From contig NZ_CP118974.1 of assembly GCF_029024305.1 (NCBI RefSeq), positions 310,001 to 374,000 of the forward strand: 64,000 nt of DNA, written 5' to 3'. Under the pieces are notes generated by a model. The model saw nothing but the letters and a program-made list of their open reading frames with translations, had not been told where the DNA came from and searched no databases. This document shows, in pieces, positions 34,537 through 44,324 of the stretch (position 1 is its first letter; each line of letters begins with the position of its first letter). Made by a program: the position numbers and the translations under genes. This DNA comes from Mammaliicoccus vitulinus. Its GTDB lineage: Bacteria > Bacillota > Bacilli > Staphylococcales > Staphylococcaceae.

Positions 34537-35322
34537 TTAATGACTCATTTCGCTATCTTTCACATCTGTTATAAACATGTGACCTGGCGCGTGTGTGATC
34601 ATAATTTCGGGCTTGGCATCTAAAGCTACCGATTGTGGTGTGACACCGCATCCCCAAAACACGGGTACTTCATTAGGTTTAATATTTACAGAATCTCCAA
34701 AGTCAGGTGTAGCTAAATTTTGAATGCCTATTTCACTTGGGTTTCCGATATGAATAGGTGTGCCGTGTACTTCTTTAAATTGTGTCGTAATTTCAGTTGC
34801 TTTAATGGCTTCTGCCATCGTCATCGGACGCATACTCACTGTAATATTTCCTTGGAAAGTACCACTCGGTGTTGCTGGTATATTTGTGATATACATAGGT
34901 ACATTATGATTTTCTTCTATATGTCTAACTGGAATGCCAGCTTCTAGTAAAGCATGTTCAAAAGTAAAGCTACAACCAATCAGAAAGCTAACCAGATCAT
35001 CAGTATACAAGTCTGTAATATCTTGATATTCTTCGACAAACTTACCATCTTTATATAATCTATATAATCCTACATCAGTTCGTATATCCGCTTCTTTACC
35101 GTACTTCATAAATGAAGGTGAACCTACTTCAGAAACATCAAGTAATGGGCATGTCTTAGGATTTCTAAAACAAAACTTTAAAAAATCATACGCATATTTG
35201 GAAGGTAAAATAACGACATTTGCTTGCACATATCCTTTTGCCATTCCGCTTGTAGGTACTTGTAATGCTCCGCTTCTAATTTGCGCTCTAATTTCATTTG
35301 GTAATGCATTTTGTAAATTCAT
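34537..35322 (-). CDS. DUF1445 / D-glutamate cyclase-like hydro-lyase
   Basis: 261 residues, soluble. IRAQIRSGALQVPTSGMAKGYVQAN, VSEVGSPSF, FLIGCSFTFEHALLEAGIPVRHI, MRPMTMAEAIKATEIT and PVFWGCGVTPQSVAL are characteristic of the DUF1445 family (Bacillus YcsI, mammalian D-glutamate cyclase), which interconverts D-glutamate and 5-oxoproline in the characterised members. ATG 35322 fits AAGGGGA spacing. No pxp or urea-carboxylase genes are adjacent. Function inferred only from family. Confidence 0.8.
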   Translation of the reverse strand: MNLQNALPNEIRAQIRSGALQVPTSGMAKGYVQANVVILPSKYAYDFLKFCFRNPKTCPLLDVSEVGSPSFMKYGKEADIRTDVGLYRLYKDGKFVEEYQDITDLYTDDLVSFLIGCSFTFEHALLEAGIPVRHIEENHNVPMYITNIPATPSGTFQGNITVSMRPMTMAEAIKATEITTQFKEVHGTPIHIGNPSEIGIQNLATPDFGDSVNIKPNEVPVFWGCGVTPQSVALDAKPEIMITHAPGHMFITDVKDSEMSH

Positions 35323-35461
35323 TGTCATATCCCCTTTGTTCATTGGTTATATATAGAATATTATATCATTTACTTTTCATTCAATAGATTTCATCATTCA
35401 TATGGTAAAATGTTTATTGATATAAATGTACGTGAAAAATAAAGAATCGATAGGTGTAAAT

Positions 35462-37216
35462 ATGTTGAATTTATTTGTTTTATTATTAGAACGGGTTGGT
35501 CTGATTATACTAGTCGCGTATATATTAATGAATACATCGTATTTTAAAAATATGATGGGCGAACGTGAAAAATGGTATGTAAAATGGCGTTTAATTATTG
35601 TATTCTCATCATTTGCATTGCTCTCTAATTTTACAGGTGTCGCAATACATAATGGAGAAATCGTTTCGAGTATGATTTATCTACATCTTGGACCTGAAGT
35701 ATCGCTCGCTAATACACGCGTATTAACAATAGGTGTTGCTGGTCTTATCGGTGGACCTTTTGTAGGGGTTTTTGTAGGTGTATTATCCGGTATATTTAGA
35801 GTTTATATAGGTGGTGCAGATGCATATACTTATTTAATATCATCAATCGTGATTGGTTTAGTAGCTGGATACTTTGGCACATATGCCATGAAATCTAAAG
35901 GCTATTTATCTGTTACACAAAGTGCTTTAGTAGGTGCTTCTACAGAAGTGATACAAATGATTTGTATATTATTATTTTCTTCTCAAAAATCTGATGCATG
36001 GGAACTTGTACAGCTTATAGCACTTCCAATGATCATTATAAACGGTTTAGGAACAGCTATATTTATGTCTATTATCATTTCAACCGTCAAACAAGAAGAG
36101 CAAATGAGAGCTATTCAAACCCATGACGTTTTAAAACTCGTTAATCAGACGTTGCCTTATTTTAAGGAAGGTTTAACAGAATCATCAGCACATCAAGCAG
36201 CAAAAATCATTAAAGATTTAATGAAAGTATCAGCAGTAGCCATTACTAATAAGACGCATATATTAGCGCATGTTGGCGTTGCAAGTGATCATCACACACC
36301 TGACAAAACGATTATTACAGATTTGTCCAAAGCAGTGATTGAAACAGGAAATCAAAAAGAAGTTTATTCAAGTAAAGATATAGGGTGTCAGCATCCAAAC
36401 TGTCCGCTTGAAGCGGCTATAGTTATACCGTTATATGTACATGAGGATATTGTTGGCACATTGAAATTATATTTTACAGATTACCATGATCTAACATTTG
36501 TAGAGAAAAGGTTAGCTGAAGGCTTGGCAAAAATATTCTCTAGCCAGTTGGAACTAGGTGCTGTAGAGACTCAACAGAAGTTATTACAAGATGCTGAAAT
36601 TAAGTCATTACAAGCTCAAGTGAATCCTCATTTCTTCTTTAATGCGATGAATACCATTTCTGCACTCGTTCGAATAGATCATGAAAAAGCACGTCAGTTA
36701 TTGTTACAAATGAGTCATTTCTTTCGTTCTAATTTACAAGGTGCGAGAAATAATACGATTACGATAGAGAAAGAGCTCGAGCAAGTTCGTGCCTATATCG
36801 CTTTAGAACAAGCAAGGTATCCAGATCACTTTGTTATTGAATGTAATATACCTCATCAATATCAAACTGCACTTGTGCCACCTTTTGTGATTCAAATATT
36901 AGTAGAGAATGCCATTAAACATGCCTTTACAAACCGAAAAGATGATAATCGAATTTGGGTAACAGTAAGTGGCAATGACCAATCGATTAAATTAGCTGTA
37001 AAAGACAATGGCCAAGGTATTCCAGAAGGTAAGAAAGAATTGTTAGGAAAGACTATCGTAGAATCACAGTCGGGAACAGGTAGTGCACTTGAGAATTTAA
37101 ATAAACGATTAATGGGATTATTTGGTCAAACAGCAGAATTGGAAATTGAGACGAGCAATCAAGGTACGACAGTAAGTACTGAAATACCACATAAATATAG
37201 AGAGGTGGATATGTAA
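35462..37216 (+). CDS. lytS: LytS sensor histidine kinase
   Basis: 584 residues from ATG 35462, the same length as S. aureus LytS; an upstream in-frame start adds 12 residues without a ribosome site. Domains: 5TMR-LYT membrane part (about 1-190) with [14 protein letters not shown] and [12 protein letters not shown], a GAF-like domain (about 220-365), the HisKA-type H-box [19 protein letters not shown], and an ATPase domain with [18 protein letters not shown] and [11 protein letters not shown]. It senses membrane potential or pyruvate-related cues and controls lrgAB. One base overlaps lytR. Confidence 0.94.
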   Translation: MLNLFVLLLERVGLIILVAYILMNTSYFKNMMGEREKWYVKWRLIIVFSSFALLSNFTGVAIHNGEIVSSMIYLHLGPEVSLANTRVLTIGVAGLIGGPFVGVFVGVLSGIFRVYIGGADAYTYLISSIVIGLVAGYFGTYAMKSKGYLSVTQSALVGASTEVIQMICILLFSSQKSDAWELVQLIALPMIIINGLGTAIFMSIIISTVKQEEQMRAIQTHDVLKLVNQTLPYFKEGLTESSAHQAAKIIKDLMKVSAVAITNKTHILAHVGVASDHHTPDKTIITDLSKAVIETGNQKEVYSSKDIGCQHPNCPLEAAIVIPLYVHEDIVGTLKLYFTDYHDLTFVEKRLAEGLAKIFSSQLELGAVETQQKLLQDAEIKSLQAQVNPHFFFNAMNTISALVRIDHEKARQLLLQMSHFFRSNLQGARNNTITIEKELEQVRAYIALEQARYPDHFVIECNIPHQYQTALVPPFVIQILVENAIKHAFTNRKDDNRIWVTVSGNDQSIKLAVKDNGQGIPEGKKELLGKTIVESQSGTGSALENLNKRLMGLFGQTAELEIETSNQGTTVSTEIPHKYREVDM

Positions 37217-37938
37217 TGCATGCACTTATCGTTGATGACGAACCGTTAGCACGTAATGAACTCAAATATTTACTCAATCAAATTGGATCATTCAGTCAAA
37301 TAGAAGAAGCGGAAAATATCGAAGAAACTTTGGAACAGTTGTTATCTCATGAATTTGATGTCATTTTCTTAGATATTAACTTAATGGAAGAAAGTGGTCT
37401 AGACTTAGCAAAGAAAATTAATAAAATGAAACATGTTCCACACATCATATTTGCGACAGCGCATGATACTTATGCAGTACAAGCATTTGAGTTAGAAGCT
37501 ACAGATTATATATTGAAACCTTTTGAAAAAGCGAGAATTGAGCAAGCGATTAAGAAGATTACAAACAGTGAGTCATCTCAATTAAATGAAACAAAGCTTG
37601 TGAATCAAGATGAAGTGTTGCCGATTGAAATAGAAGACCGCATTTATGTATTGAATTTAGATGACATCATTGCTGTTTCAGTGAATCAAGGCGTGACGAC
37701 AATTAATACTGTAGAAACAGAATATGAAACAAATGAGCCGCTCAGTTATTATGAAAAAAAGCTCAATCAATCTAAATTTATTCGTATACATCGTGCAAGT
37801 ATCATCAATAAAAAGCATATCCAATCTGTTGAACACTGGTTTAACTCCACGTATCAAGTAACATTGACCGGTAACATCAAATTACAAGTGAGTCGTTCAT
37901 ATATGAAGCCATTTAAATCAGAAATTGGGTTAGTATAA
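37216..37938 (+). CDS. lytR: LytR response regulator (LytTR type)
   Basis: 240 residues. Receiver domain with the acidic pair ([18 protein letters not shown]), phospho-acceptor Asp in [14 protein letters not shown] and the [25 protein letters not shown] signature, followed by a LytTR DNA-binding domain (about 135-240: [21 protein letters not shown]-like end). TAATG overlap with lytS shows translational coupling. It activates lrgAB, which starts 120 bases downstream. Confidence 0.94.
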   Translation: MHALIVDDEPLARNELKYLLNQIGSFSQIEEAENIEETLEQLLSHEFDVIFLDINLMEESGLDLAKKINKMKHVPHIIFATAHDTYAVQAFELEATDYILKPFEKARIEQAIKKITNSESSQLNETKLVNQDEVLPIEIEDRIYVLNLDDIIAVSVNQGVTTINTVETEYETNEPLSYYEKKLNQSKFIRIHRASIINKKHIQSVEHWFNSTYQVTLTGNIKLQVSRSYMKPFKSEIGLV

Positions 37939-37988
37939 TTTTCACAGTATTAAAATGGTAACTTAGCCTTGAAATATTGCATCTCGCC

Positions 37989-38004
37989 ATGAAAACGCTT
38001 TATT
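37989..38004 (+). promoter_or_regulatory. cre site upstream of lrgAB
   Basis: ATGAAAACGCTTTATT matches WTGAAARCGYTTTCWW at 15 of 16 positions. It sits about 55 bases before lrgA, between lytR and lrgA, and fits known carbon control of lrgAB-type pyruvate carriers. Confidence 0.7.
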
Positions 38005-38058
38005 TAATTATTTTCATAATAAGATAACCTTAACAGATTAATTCGGGAGGTTGTCAAA

Positions 38059-38475
38059 ATGAAAAAAGTAAATAACTTCTTTCACCAAGTATTAACCATA
38101 TCAATTATATTATTGATATCTCATGTAATAGAAAGCTTCATGCCAATACCAATGCCAGCATCAGTAATTGGCTTAGTATTGATGTTTGTCGCATTAACAA
38201 CAGGAATCGTAAAATTAGAACAAGTAGAAGCGGTCGGCACAGCATTAACAAATAATATTGGATTCCTCTTCGTACCAGCTGGTATTTCAGTTATTAATTC
38301 ATTAGGCGTATTAAGTACTAGTCCAATACTCATCATATTATTGATCATCATTTCAACAATTTTATTACTCGTATGTACAGGCATATTTTCACAAATGATT
38401 ATTAAACCGAGTGAAAAAACAGCTAAAAGTACGAAAGATATTAAACATAAAGGTGTGGCAGGTGATTACGCATGA
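38059..38475 (+). CDS. lrgA: LrgA holin-like membrane protein
   Basis: 138 residues, four membrane segments. [22 protein letters not shown], then [20 protein letters not shown], is the CidA/LrgA family core. With LrgB it forms a membrane complex that opposes CidAB-driven murein hydrolase activity; in Bacillus the homologous pair imports pyruvate. GGGAGG precedes ATG. Overlaps lrgB by four bases. Confidence 0.93.
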   Translation: MKKVNNFFHQVLTISIILLISHVIESFMPIPMPASVIGLVLMFVALTTGIVKLEQVEAVGTALTNNIGFLFVPAGISVINSLGVLSTSPILIILLIIISTILLLVCTGIFSQMIIKPSEKTAKSTKDIKHKGVAGDYA

Positions 38476-39173
38476 TGGAACATTTAGGGGTCAATACACC
38501 ATATTTTGGTATCGGATTATCAGTAGGACTGTTCTTAATCGGTACATATTTATTTAAACGTTCAAAAGGATTTTTCTTATTTGCGCCATTATTTTTCAGC
38601 ATGGTAGGTGGTATCGTATTCTTAAAAGCTACAGGCATACCATATGAAAATTATAAAATTGGTGGAGATATTATTAATTTCTTCCTAGAACCAGCAACAA
38701 TATGTTTCGCAATTCCTTTGTATAAAAAGCGTGAAATATTGAAAAAGCATTGGCACCATATTATGGGTGGTATTGCAGTAGGTACAGTAGCAGCATTAGT
38801 CATCATTTATATTGTGGCCAAATCATTCCAATTTGGTGATGATATTATCGCATCTATGTTACCTCAAGCTGCGACAACAGCTATCGCATTACCAGTTTCA
38901 GAAGGCATATCAGGTATTAAAGAATTAACATCATTAGCAGTTATTTTAAACGCAGTAATTATTATGGCACTAGGTAATAAATTATTGAAATTATTTAACA
39001 TCACAAATCCTATCGCAAGAGGACTGGCATTAGGTACAAGTGGACATACATTAGGTGTAGCAGCAGCGAAAGAACTCGGTGAAGTAGAAGAATCTATGGC
39101 AAGTATTTCACTCGTTCTAGTAGGAGTCGTAGTTGTAGCAGTTGTACCATTCTTCGTTATGTTCTTGTTGTAG
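38472..39173 (+). CDS. lrgB: LrgB membrane protein
   Basis: 233 residues, six to seven hydrophobic segments. [53 protein letters not shown] and [20 protein letters not shown] are standard LrgB/CidB motifs. ATGATG starts within the lrgA stop, showing coupling. Functions with LrgA as anti-holin/pyruvate-associated complex. Confidence 0.94.
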   Translation: MMEHLGVNTPYFGIGLSVGLFLIGTYLFKRSKGFFLFAPLFFSMVGGIVFLKATGIPYENYKIGGDIINFFLEPATICFAIPLYKKREILKKHWHHIMGGIAVGTVAALVIIYIVAKSFQFGDDIIASMLPQAATTAIALPVSEGISGIKELTSLAVILNAVIIMALGNKLLKLFNITNPIARGLALGTSGHTLGVAAAKELGEVEESMASISLVLVGVVVVAVVPFFVMFLL

Positions 39174-39189
39174 CAAAATAGTGAGTAAG

Positions 39190-39262
39190 GGATATAAGTA
39201 CCTATACTCAAAATAAAAAATCTCTTCATTAGGTCTCGCCTAGTGAAGAAATTTTCTTGTTT
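39190..39262 (+). terminator. family E tag and terminator after lrgB
   Basis: GGGATATAAGTACC and ACTCAAAATA are followed by the hairpin TTCTTCATTAGG-like arm with CCTAGTGAAGAA and T's. Same layout as at 12387 and 63704. Confidence 0.75.
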
Positions 39263-39270
39263 TAAACTCT

Positions 39271-39369
39271 CACGATTTTGAAAGTGCATGCTTGCCTAGG
39301 GGTATGGCTCGAGCCTGTAGTCTCTCACTCATACTATTCCCCCGGGCGTCAGCACTTTACAAAATCGTG
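39271..39369 (+). repeat. family A palindromic element
   Basis: CACGATTTTGAAAGTGCATG to CAGCACTTTACAAAATCGTG, with inner GGGGTATG/CATACTATTCCCC dyad. It follows a family E terminator and precedes a single family B unit, giving the order E-A-B. Confidence 0.87.
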
Positions 39370-39393
39370 GAGGAAAGATATAAATATTTTTTG

Positions 39394-39432
39394 CTATTTA
39401 TCATGTGAGCCTTGACTTGATAAATTCAACGG
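39394..39432 (-). repeat. single truncated family B unit
   Basis: ATTTATCATGTGAGCCTTGACTTGATAAATTC is the reverse complement of the 41-bp unit at 6.6 kb. It follows the family A element by about 25 bases, the same spacing as at 60.97 kb. Confidence 0.75.
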
Positions 39433-39434
39433 CT

Positions 39435-39812
39435 TTATTTACCTACTAAAATCCACTTAGACAATATAAAAGTAATAGGTATGGTGATAACGAGGCCAAT
39501 AAATGGTGCGAATGTTTCATTCAAATGTAGCCACTGTACAAATATATATAATAATAAAGTTTGCAAACCCATATTCACAACTTGTGTAATAGGGAACTGA
39601 ACGAATTTCTTAATTGTCGGTTGTACATGATATACAAAATAACAATTTAGATAAAAAGATATAATAAAGCTGATGATAAATCCTGAAATATGACTTACTA
39701 AATAGTTAATATCTAAAACTTTCAGCAATAGTAAGTATACCCAGTAATAGTTGATTGTATTAATGCCACCAACGATAATAAACCGAAAAATCTCTCCGTA
39801 TTTCTTGTACAT
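39435..39812 (-). CDS. GtrA-family membrane protein
   Basis: 125 residues, four membrane segments. EIFRFIIVGGINTINYYWVY, then SFYLNCYFVYH and PITFILSKWILVG, are the GtrA/GtcA signature. These small proteins are thought to help flip polyprenyl-linked sugars for cell-wall glycosylation. No glycosyltransferase is adjacent. AAGGAG precedes ATG. It lies 30 bases downstream of kynU on the same strand and may be in its transcript. Confidence 0.85.
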   Translation of the reverse strand: MYKKYGEIFRFIIVGGINTINYYWVYLLLLKVLDINYLVSHISGFIISFIISFYLNCYFVYHVQPTIKKFVQFPITQVVNMGLQTLLLYIFVQWLHLNETFAPFIGLVITIPITFILSKWILVGK

Positions 39813-39841
39813 GTTGTTGCTCCTTTATAAAACTTGATTCT

Positions 39842-41125
39842 TTATACGACAAGTCCACGCTTGTTACTATACTGTTCATATAAATGGTCTTGTGCAATTT
39901 CTTCTAAGATTTCAACGACTTTATAGACTTCTTCATATGAAGTGTATAAAGCAATGGGTGCTAATCGAATGACGTTTGGCTCTCTAAAATCAGGTATAAC
40001 CCCTTTGTCTTTAAGTGCGAGACTGATTCGATACGCTTCATTGTGAACTAAACAAACATGGCCACCACGTTTGAAATCGTCACGTAAATTACCAACTGAA
40101 TAGCCATAGTCGGACAGTTTTTCATCAATAAGGTACATTAAATATGCAGTGATATGTAAAGATTTATTTCTAATAGCATGCATACCAATTTCGTTGAAAA
40201 TATTAAGTACACCTTCAAGTGGTGCCATAGAAAGAATGTTAGGCGTACCAACTTGCCAACCGGATGCATCAGGTTGATGTTCGAAAGTGTGATTAAGCTG
40301 GAATTGTGTTTCGTCTTTGTTACCAAACCATCCAGCTGTACCAGGATTTCGATTGAAGTGTCTTTTATTAATATACAATCCTGCTGTAGCACCTGGACCG
40401 CCTGATAAATATTTATACGTGCACCATACTGCAAAATCAGCATCAATTTGTGTGAGATCCATCTCAATTGCCCCGATAGCATGACATAAATCCCAACCGA
40501 TTATGATGTCGCGTTCTTTAGCCGCCATTGTTAATTTTTTCATATCTAGTACTTGTGCACTTCGATAAAGTACAGTAGGCAATAGAATAAGTGCAACATC
40601 ATCTGTCATAGCTTCAATAATCGCATCTTCATCAATAAATACACCGTCTGAACTTTTGACGACTTTAACAGCATTTTTAGGATCTAAACCTTTTTGACGT
40701 ACTTGACTATCAACCGCATAACGATCAGTAGGAAAGTTTAAATCGTCGACTAATATTTTATATTTTTTATCGGTAGGCTCGTAAAAGGTACTTAAAGCTT
40801 GATGAATATTTGAAGTGGTACTACCAACTATAACCACTTCATCTGATTCAACACCAATTAACGGTGCCATTTGTGAAGCGATGTGTTTAGAATAATGGTA
40901 GTATTTGCTATCTTCAATATTCCAAATCTTAATGCCTTCCTTTTTCCACACTTCTAGAGCATTTAGTAATGAAGCTTCAGCATCTTTAGAAGCAAGACCT
41001 AAAGAATTACCATCCATGTATATTTCATGAGGTTGTATGTAAAAACGATCACGCACATGATGTAAAACATCTGCCTTATCTAGAGCCTCAGCAAACTCTT
41101 TCGTTGTGTTAAATGCAGTATCCAT
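39842..41125 (-). CDS. kynU: kynureninase KynU
   Basis: 427 residues, PLP fold type I. PHEIYMDGNSLGLASKDAE, SEVVIVGSTTSNIHQ-like TSNIHQAL, GWDLCHAIGAIEMDL (cofactor Asp) and WCTYKYLSGGPGATAG with the PLP-binding Lys are the family motifs. It cleaves kynurenine to anthranilate and alanine, completing the route begun by KynA and KynB. ATG 41125 has proper spacing to AAAGGGG; an upstream ATG abuts it. Unlike many operons it is 6 kb from kynBA and on the opposite strand. Confidence 0.93.
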   Translation of the reverse strand: MDTAFNTTKEFAEALDKADVLHHVRDRFYIQPHEIYMDGNSLGLASKDAEASLLNALEVWKKEGIKIWNIEDSKYYHYSKHIASQMAPLIGVESDEVVIVGSTTSNIHQALSTFYEPTDKKYKILVDDLNFPTDRYAVDSQVRQKGLDPKNAVKVVKSSDGVFIDEDAIIEAMTDDVALILLPTVLYRSAQVLDMKKLTMAAKERDIIIGWDLCHAIGAIEMDLTQIDADFAVWCTYKYLSGGPGATAGLYINKRHFNRNPGTAGWFGNKDETQFQLNHTFEHQPDASGWQVGTPNILSMAPLEGVLNIFNEIGMHAIRNKSLHITAYLMYLIDEKLSDYGYSVGNLRDDFKRGGHVCLVHNEAYRISLALKDKGVIPDFREPNVIRLAPIALYTSYEEVYKVVEILEEIAQDHLYEQYSNKRGLVV

Positions 41126-41207
41126 AAATTTCATCCCCTTTAAAATAATGAATCATTCTTTAACTATAATTGTATACTTTCATAACAAAAGTAACAAAGA
41201 TAAAATA

Positions 41208-41282
41208 AAATCACCCAATCCGAAAATGATTCCAATGGATTGGGTGATTTATTTTCAGTTGGGATTTATGTCCCAGACTCTA
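41208..41282 (-). terminator. CACCCAATCC terminator and family E tag
   Basis: AAATCACCCAATCC/GGATTGGGTGATTT hairpin (41209-41251). The tag TGGGACATAAATCCC, read on the minus strand, lies at 41264-41278 between the dehydrogenase stop and the hairpin. Confidence 0.85.
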
Positions 41283-41291
41283 TTAAAAATT

Positions 41292-42422
41292 TTAATCATT
41301 CATTTTAACAACTAATCTCGCTGCGTCACCTTTTGCTAAGCGATCAAAGCCTTCGTTGATTTCATCTAATGATAATGTGTCCGTAAGTAATTCATCAATA
41401 TCTAAACGTCCTTGTTTATATAGTGCAATAAATCTCGGTATATCTCTTACAGGTACACAACTTCCTACATAAGAACCTTTAATTGTTCTTTCTTCAGCAG
41501 CTAATGTAACTTGTGGAAAAGAGAATTCATGTTTTGGATCTGGTAATCCTGTTGTTATGGTTGAGCCACCACGCTTTGTTATTTTATACGCAACTTCCAT
41601 AGCTGGAACTACACCTGCTGTTTCAAAAGCATACTCTACACCGCCATCAACATAATTTTTAATTTGTTCAACGATGTCTTCATCTCCTGAATTAAATGTA
41701 GCAGTAGCACCTAGCTTTTTAGCTAATTCAAATTTATTAGGATTAATATCTATTGCAATGATTTCGCCAGCTCCAGCTAATTTAGCGCCTAAAATGGCGT
41801 TTAGACCAATTCCACCTAGACCTACAACGGCAACTGAACTACCTGGCTTAACTTGAGCCGTATTAATAACTGCACCAATTCCTGTAATAACTGCGCAACC
41901 GAATATGGCTACTTTTTCAAAAGGAATGTCTTTATCGACTTTTACAATTGAATGTTGTGATACTACAGCATAATCAGCAAATCCTGAGATACCTAAGTGG
42001 TGATACATGTTGTCTGCTTCGTTATGTAGTCTCTTTCCACCCTCAAGTAGTTCACCTTTTTCATTTGAAGCAGCACCATTTTCACAAAGGGCAGGACGAC
42101 CTTCACTACAAGGTAAACAATGACCACAGCTTGGAATAAATGTACAAACGACGTGATCGCCAACTTCGAAGTCTGTTACATTATCGCCGACTTCAATAAT
42201 TTCACCAGCAGCTTCATGTCCAAGCGCCATAGGAGTTGGTCTCGGTCTACTTCCATTAATAACAGATAAATCTGAATGGCATAAACCAGCAGCACCAATT
42301 TTAATGAGTACTTCATTTTGGTTAGGTTTGTTTAATTCAAGTGTTTCTATTTTTAAAGGTTTACTCTCTGCATAAGGACTTGATAAACCCATTTCATGTA
42401 ATACAGCAGCTCTCGTCTTCAT
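41292..42422 (-). CDS. zinc-dependent alcohol dehydrogenase
   Basis: 376 residues, class III-like zinc MDR. Catalytic zinc ligands in AAGLCHSDLSV and GHEAAGEI, structural zinc cysteines in IPSCGHCLPCSEGRPALC, and the Rossmann loop VVGLGGIGLNAILGAKLAGA followed by IDINPNKFELAKKLGA (NAD-type Asp). The 30-residue loop after the structural site is typical of long-chain or formaldehyde dehydrogenase-like members. It starts 26 bases after the MBL gene stop, so both are probably one transcript. Substrate unknown; a hydroxy acid or alcohol made by the lactonase is possible. Confidence 0.87.
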   Translation of the reverse strand: MKTRAAVLHEMGLSSPYAESKPLKIETLELNKPNQNEVLIKIGAAGLCHSDLSVINGSRPRPTPMALGHEAAGEIIEVGDNVTDFEVGDHVVCTFIPSCGHCLPCSEGRPALCENGAASNEKGELLEGGKRLHNEADNMYHHLGISGFADYAVVSQHSIVKVDKDIPFEKVAIFGCAVITGIGAVINTAQVKPGSSVAVVGLGGIGLNAILGAKLAGAGEIIAIDINPNKFELAKKLGATATFNSGDEDIVEQIKNYVDGGVEYAFETAGVVPAMEVAYKITKRGGSTITTGLPDPKHEFSFPQVTLAAEERTIKGSYVGSCVPVRDIPRFIALYKQGRLDIDELLTDTLSLDEINEGFDRLAKGDAARLVVKMND

Positions 42423-42448
42423 CAATTAACACTCCTCAATATTTGTCC

Positions 42449-43297
42449 TTATTCATAATATCCATCTGTAGATTTTCTGAATCCTTCAAATTGATCTCCA
42501 TCATGACCAAACCAAATTTGAGCATTCTTTTCTTTTGCTAATCGTTTAATTTTTTCGACTGATTTTGCCCATCCGACAGAATCATATAAAATGCCAGGTG
42601 GTTTTAAAATGTCTCCCATACTTTCTTGAGTGTAAATAGCATCAGAAGCTAAAATGAGTGTTCCAAGTTCTTGAGTTTCTACTTCAAGACCAATCATTCC
42701 CCATGCGTGGCCGCTTCCAAAGTTAAGTACTTTGACACCTTGAACAATTTCTAAATTATCTTCATATGGTTTAATCGTTTTCCAAGTTAAGTCATTTTTT
42801 ATCCAGGCATCAATATCCGCCCAAATATAGGCACCAGCCTTTTGATTGCGAGCATAGGTTTGCATCGTACCATTGAGTTCGTCATCATGAACGATTACAG
42901 TAGCATTTGTAAAATATTCAAGACAACCAGCATGGTCTAGATGTAAATGTGATGCCACAACATAATCTACCTCACTTGGATCAACATTAATTTGTTCAAG
43001 TCTGTTAGGTAAATAGCAAGACTCATCAGCAGTGTACGGAAATGCTTTTTGTGTCTGATTAATCCATCTTCCGTTATCTCCCATAGAATTTGGGTTACAA
43101 GCTGTATCGAATAAAATTTTTGCTTCAGGATGATCGATAAATACAGTATAAATAGGGAATTCAAACATTTCGTTTGGAGCATTTGGATTGTCTAAAGTGG
43201 CTTGATTCGAACCAGCAATCATTAAGTTTTTGTCCATTTTCATACGTCCATTGTCTAATACATAAAGTTTTATTCCTTGGTTATTTACATTTACCAT
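42449..43297 (-). CDS. MBL-fold lactonase (AttM/AiiA-like)
   Basis: 282 residues. The metallo-beta-lactamase motif HLHLDHAG (HxHxDH), the bridging Asp in LILASDAIY and His in FGSGHAWG and FGHDGDQ complete a dinuclear zinc site. The N-terminus KLYVLDNGRMKMDKNLMIAG and EFPIYTVFIDHPEAKILFDT fit the N-acyl homoserine lactone/gamma-butyrolactone lactonase branch. It precedes an alcohol dehydrogenase in the same orientation. A near-perfect cre lies upstream. Quorum quenching or lactone catabolism are both possible. Confidence 0.83.
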   Translation of the reverse strand: MVNVNNQGIKLYVLDNGRMKMDKNLMIAGSNQATLDNPNAPNEMFEFPIYTVFIDHPEAKILFDTACNPNSMGDNGRWINQTQKAFPYTADESCYLPNRLEQINVDPSEVDYVVASHLHLDHAGCLEYFTNATVIVHDDELNGTMQTYARNQKAGAYIWADIDAWIKNDLTWKTIKPYEDNLEIVQGVKVLNFGSGHAWGMIGLEVETQELGTLILASDAIYTQESMGDILKPPGILYDSVGWAKSVEKIKRLAKEKNAQIWFGHDGDQFEGFRKSTDGYYE

Positions 43298-43337
43298 AAC
43301 TCATCACCTCACATTTAGTGTATATTTACATTGTATG

Positions 43338-43351
43338 TGTAAACGTTTACG
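43338..43351. promoter_or_regulatory. cre site upstream of the MBL-ADH pair
   Basis: TGTAAACGTTTACG matches the short CcpA consensus TGWAANCGNTNWCA at 13 of 14 positions and is itself almost palindromic. It is about 40 bases before the MBL start. Confidence 0.65.
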
Positions 43352-43446
43352 ATGACAAATAAAATGAATAAAAGAGTTCGATAGGAATTAAATTTAAAAG
43401 ATTTATTTATCCGACATGCTGCTTGTGGCGGAAGCGGGGTCTGAAT

Positions 43447-43611
43447 GTTGCTTGTTTGGTAAGTCTTGCAACATACAGACGTTCTATGTAGCTTGTTTGG
43501 TGAGTCTTGCAATATACAGGCGTTCTATGTTGCTTGTTTGATAAGTCTTGCAACATAGAGGCTTTCTATGTAGCTTGTTTGGCGAGTCTTGCAACATACT
43601 GACTTTCTATG
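43447..43611 (-). repeat. family D array, four 41-bp units, reversed
   Basis: GTTGCTTGTTTGGTAAGTCT-type units at 43447, 43488, 43529 and 43570, the reverse complement of the other arrays. The azoreductase gene (minus strand) ends at 43689, so again the array lies downstream of a gene and in its orientation. With the cre it accounts for the 391-base gap. Confidence 0.85.
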
Positions 43612-43628
43612 CCGACTATTACAGACAA

Positions 43629-43679
43629 TATAAAAATAAAGGCTAAGACAAATTAATTTGTCTTAGCCTCTAAAAAATA
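43629..43679 (-). terminator. terminator of the azoreductase gene
   Basis: AGGCTAAGACAAATTA pairs with TAATTTGTCTTAGCCT, with AT-rich flanks, between the gene end and the family D array. Confidence 0.8.
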
Positions 43680-43688
43680 TAAATAATA

Positions 43689-44324
43689 TTAGAATGTTTG
43701 TCCTAAAGCTATAGCACGTTCTATACCATCTGCTTTAATTTCTTCTGCTTTTTCTGGATTAGCATTGTGTCCTTCTACGATTAATCCTTCGAAATCAGTA
43801 ATGCCATAAAAACTCATCATTTGTCCGATATAACGGTGACCCATTTCTAAATCAGCTGCTGGGCCTTCACTGTAATATCCACCGCGTGCTTGTATATGAA
43901 GTGCTTTTTTATCTGGTAATAAACCAACTGGACCTTCAGCAGTATATTTGAAAGTTTTACCTGCTACAGATACTGAATCTAAATATGCTTTCATTACTGG
44001 AGGGAATGAGAAGTTCCAGAATGGTGTTACGAACACATATTTATCAGCATTAACAAATTGATCACTTAATTCGTTAAGACGACGTACTTTACCTTGTTCG
44101 CCTTCAGATAGTGCGTCAAATGCTTCTCCTGATTGTAATTTACCCCAACCTGCAAACACATCAGCATCAATTTGTGGAATGTATGAATTATATAAATCAA
44201 TATGAACGACTTCATCGTTAGGATTTGTAGCTTTATAACTTTCGATAAATGCTTTAGCTGTTGCCATTGAAAATGAAACAGTCTCATCATGTGGATGAGC
44301 AGTAATAAATAATACTTGTGACAT
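43689..44324 (-). CDS. azoR: FMN-dependent NADH-azoreductase
   Basis: 211 residues, flavodoxin-like. [22 protein letters not shown] is the FMN phosphate loop, [20 protein letters not shown] the family signature that contacts FMN, and [10 protein letters not shown] the re-face loop. Azoreductases of this group reduce quinones and azo dyes and aid thiol-stress resistance. GAGAGG precedes ATG. Followed by its own terminator. Confidence 0.92.
   Translation of the reverse strand: MSQVLFITAHPHDETVSFSMATAKAFIESYKATNPNDEVVHIDLYNSYIPQIDADVFAGWGKLQSGEAFDALSEGEQGKVRRLNELSDQFVNADKYVFVTPFWNFSFPPVMKAYLDSVSVAGKTFKYTAEGPVGLLPDKKALHIQARGGYYSEGPAADLEMGHRYIGQMMSFYGITDFEGLIVEGHNANPEKAEEIKADGIERAIALGQTF

Noticed and set aside
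37939-38058. LytR (LytTR) operator upstream of lrgA
   Set aside because: Expected from known biology, but I could not identify a convincing pair of LytTR direct repeats by eye; only the cre is reported.
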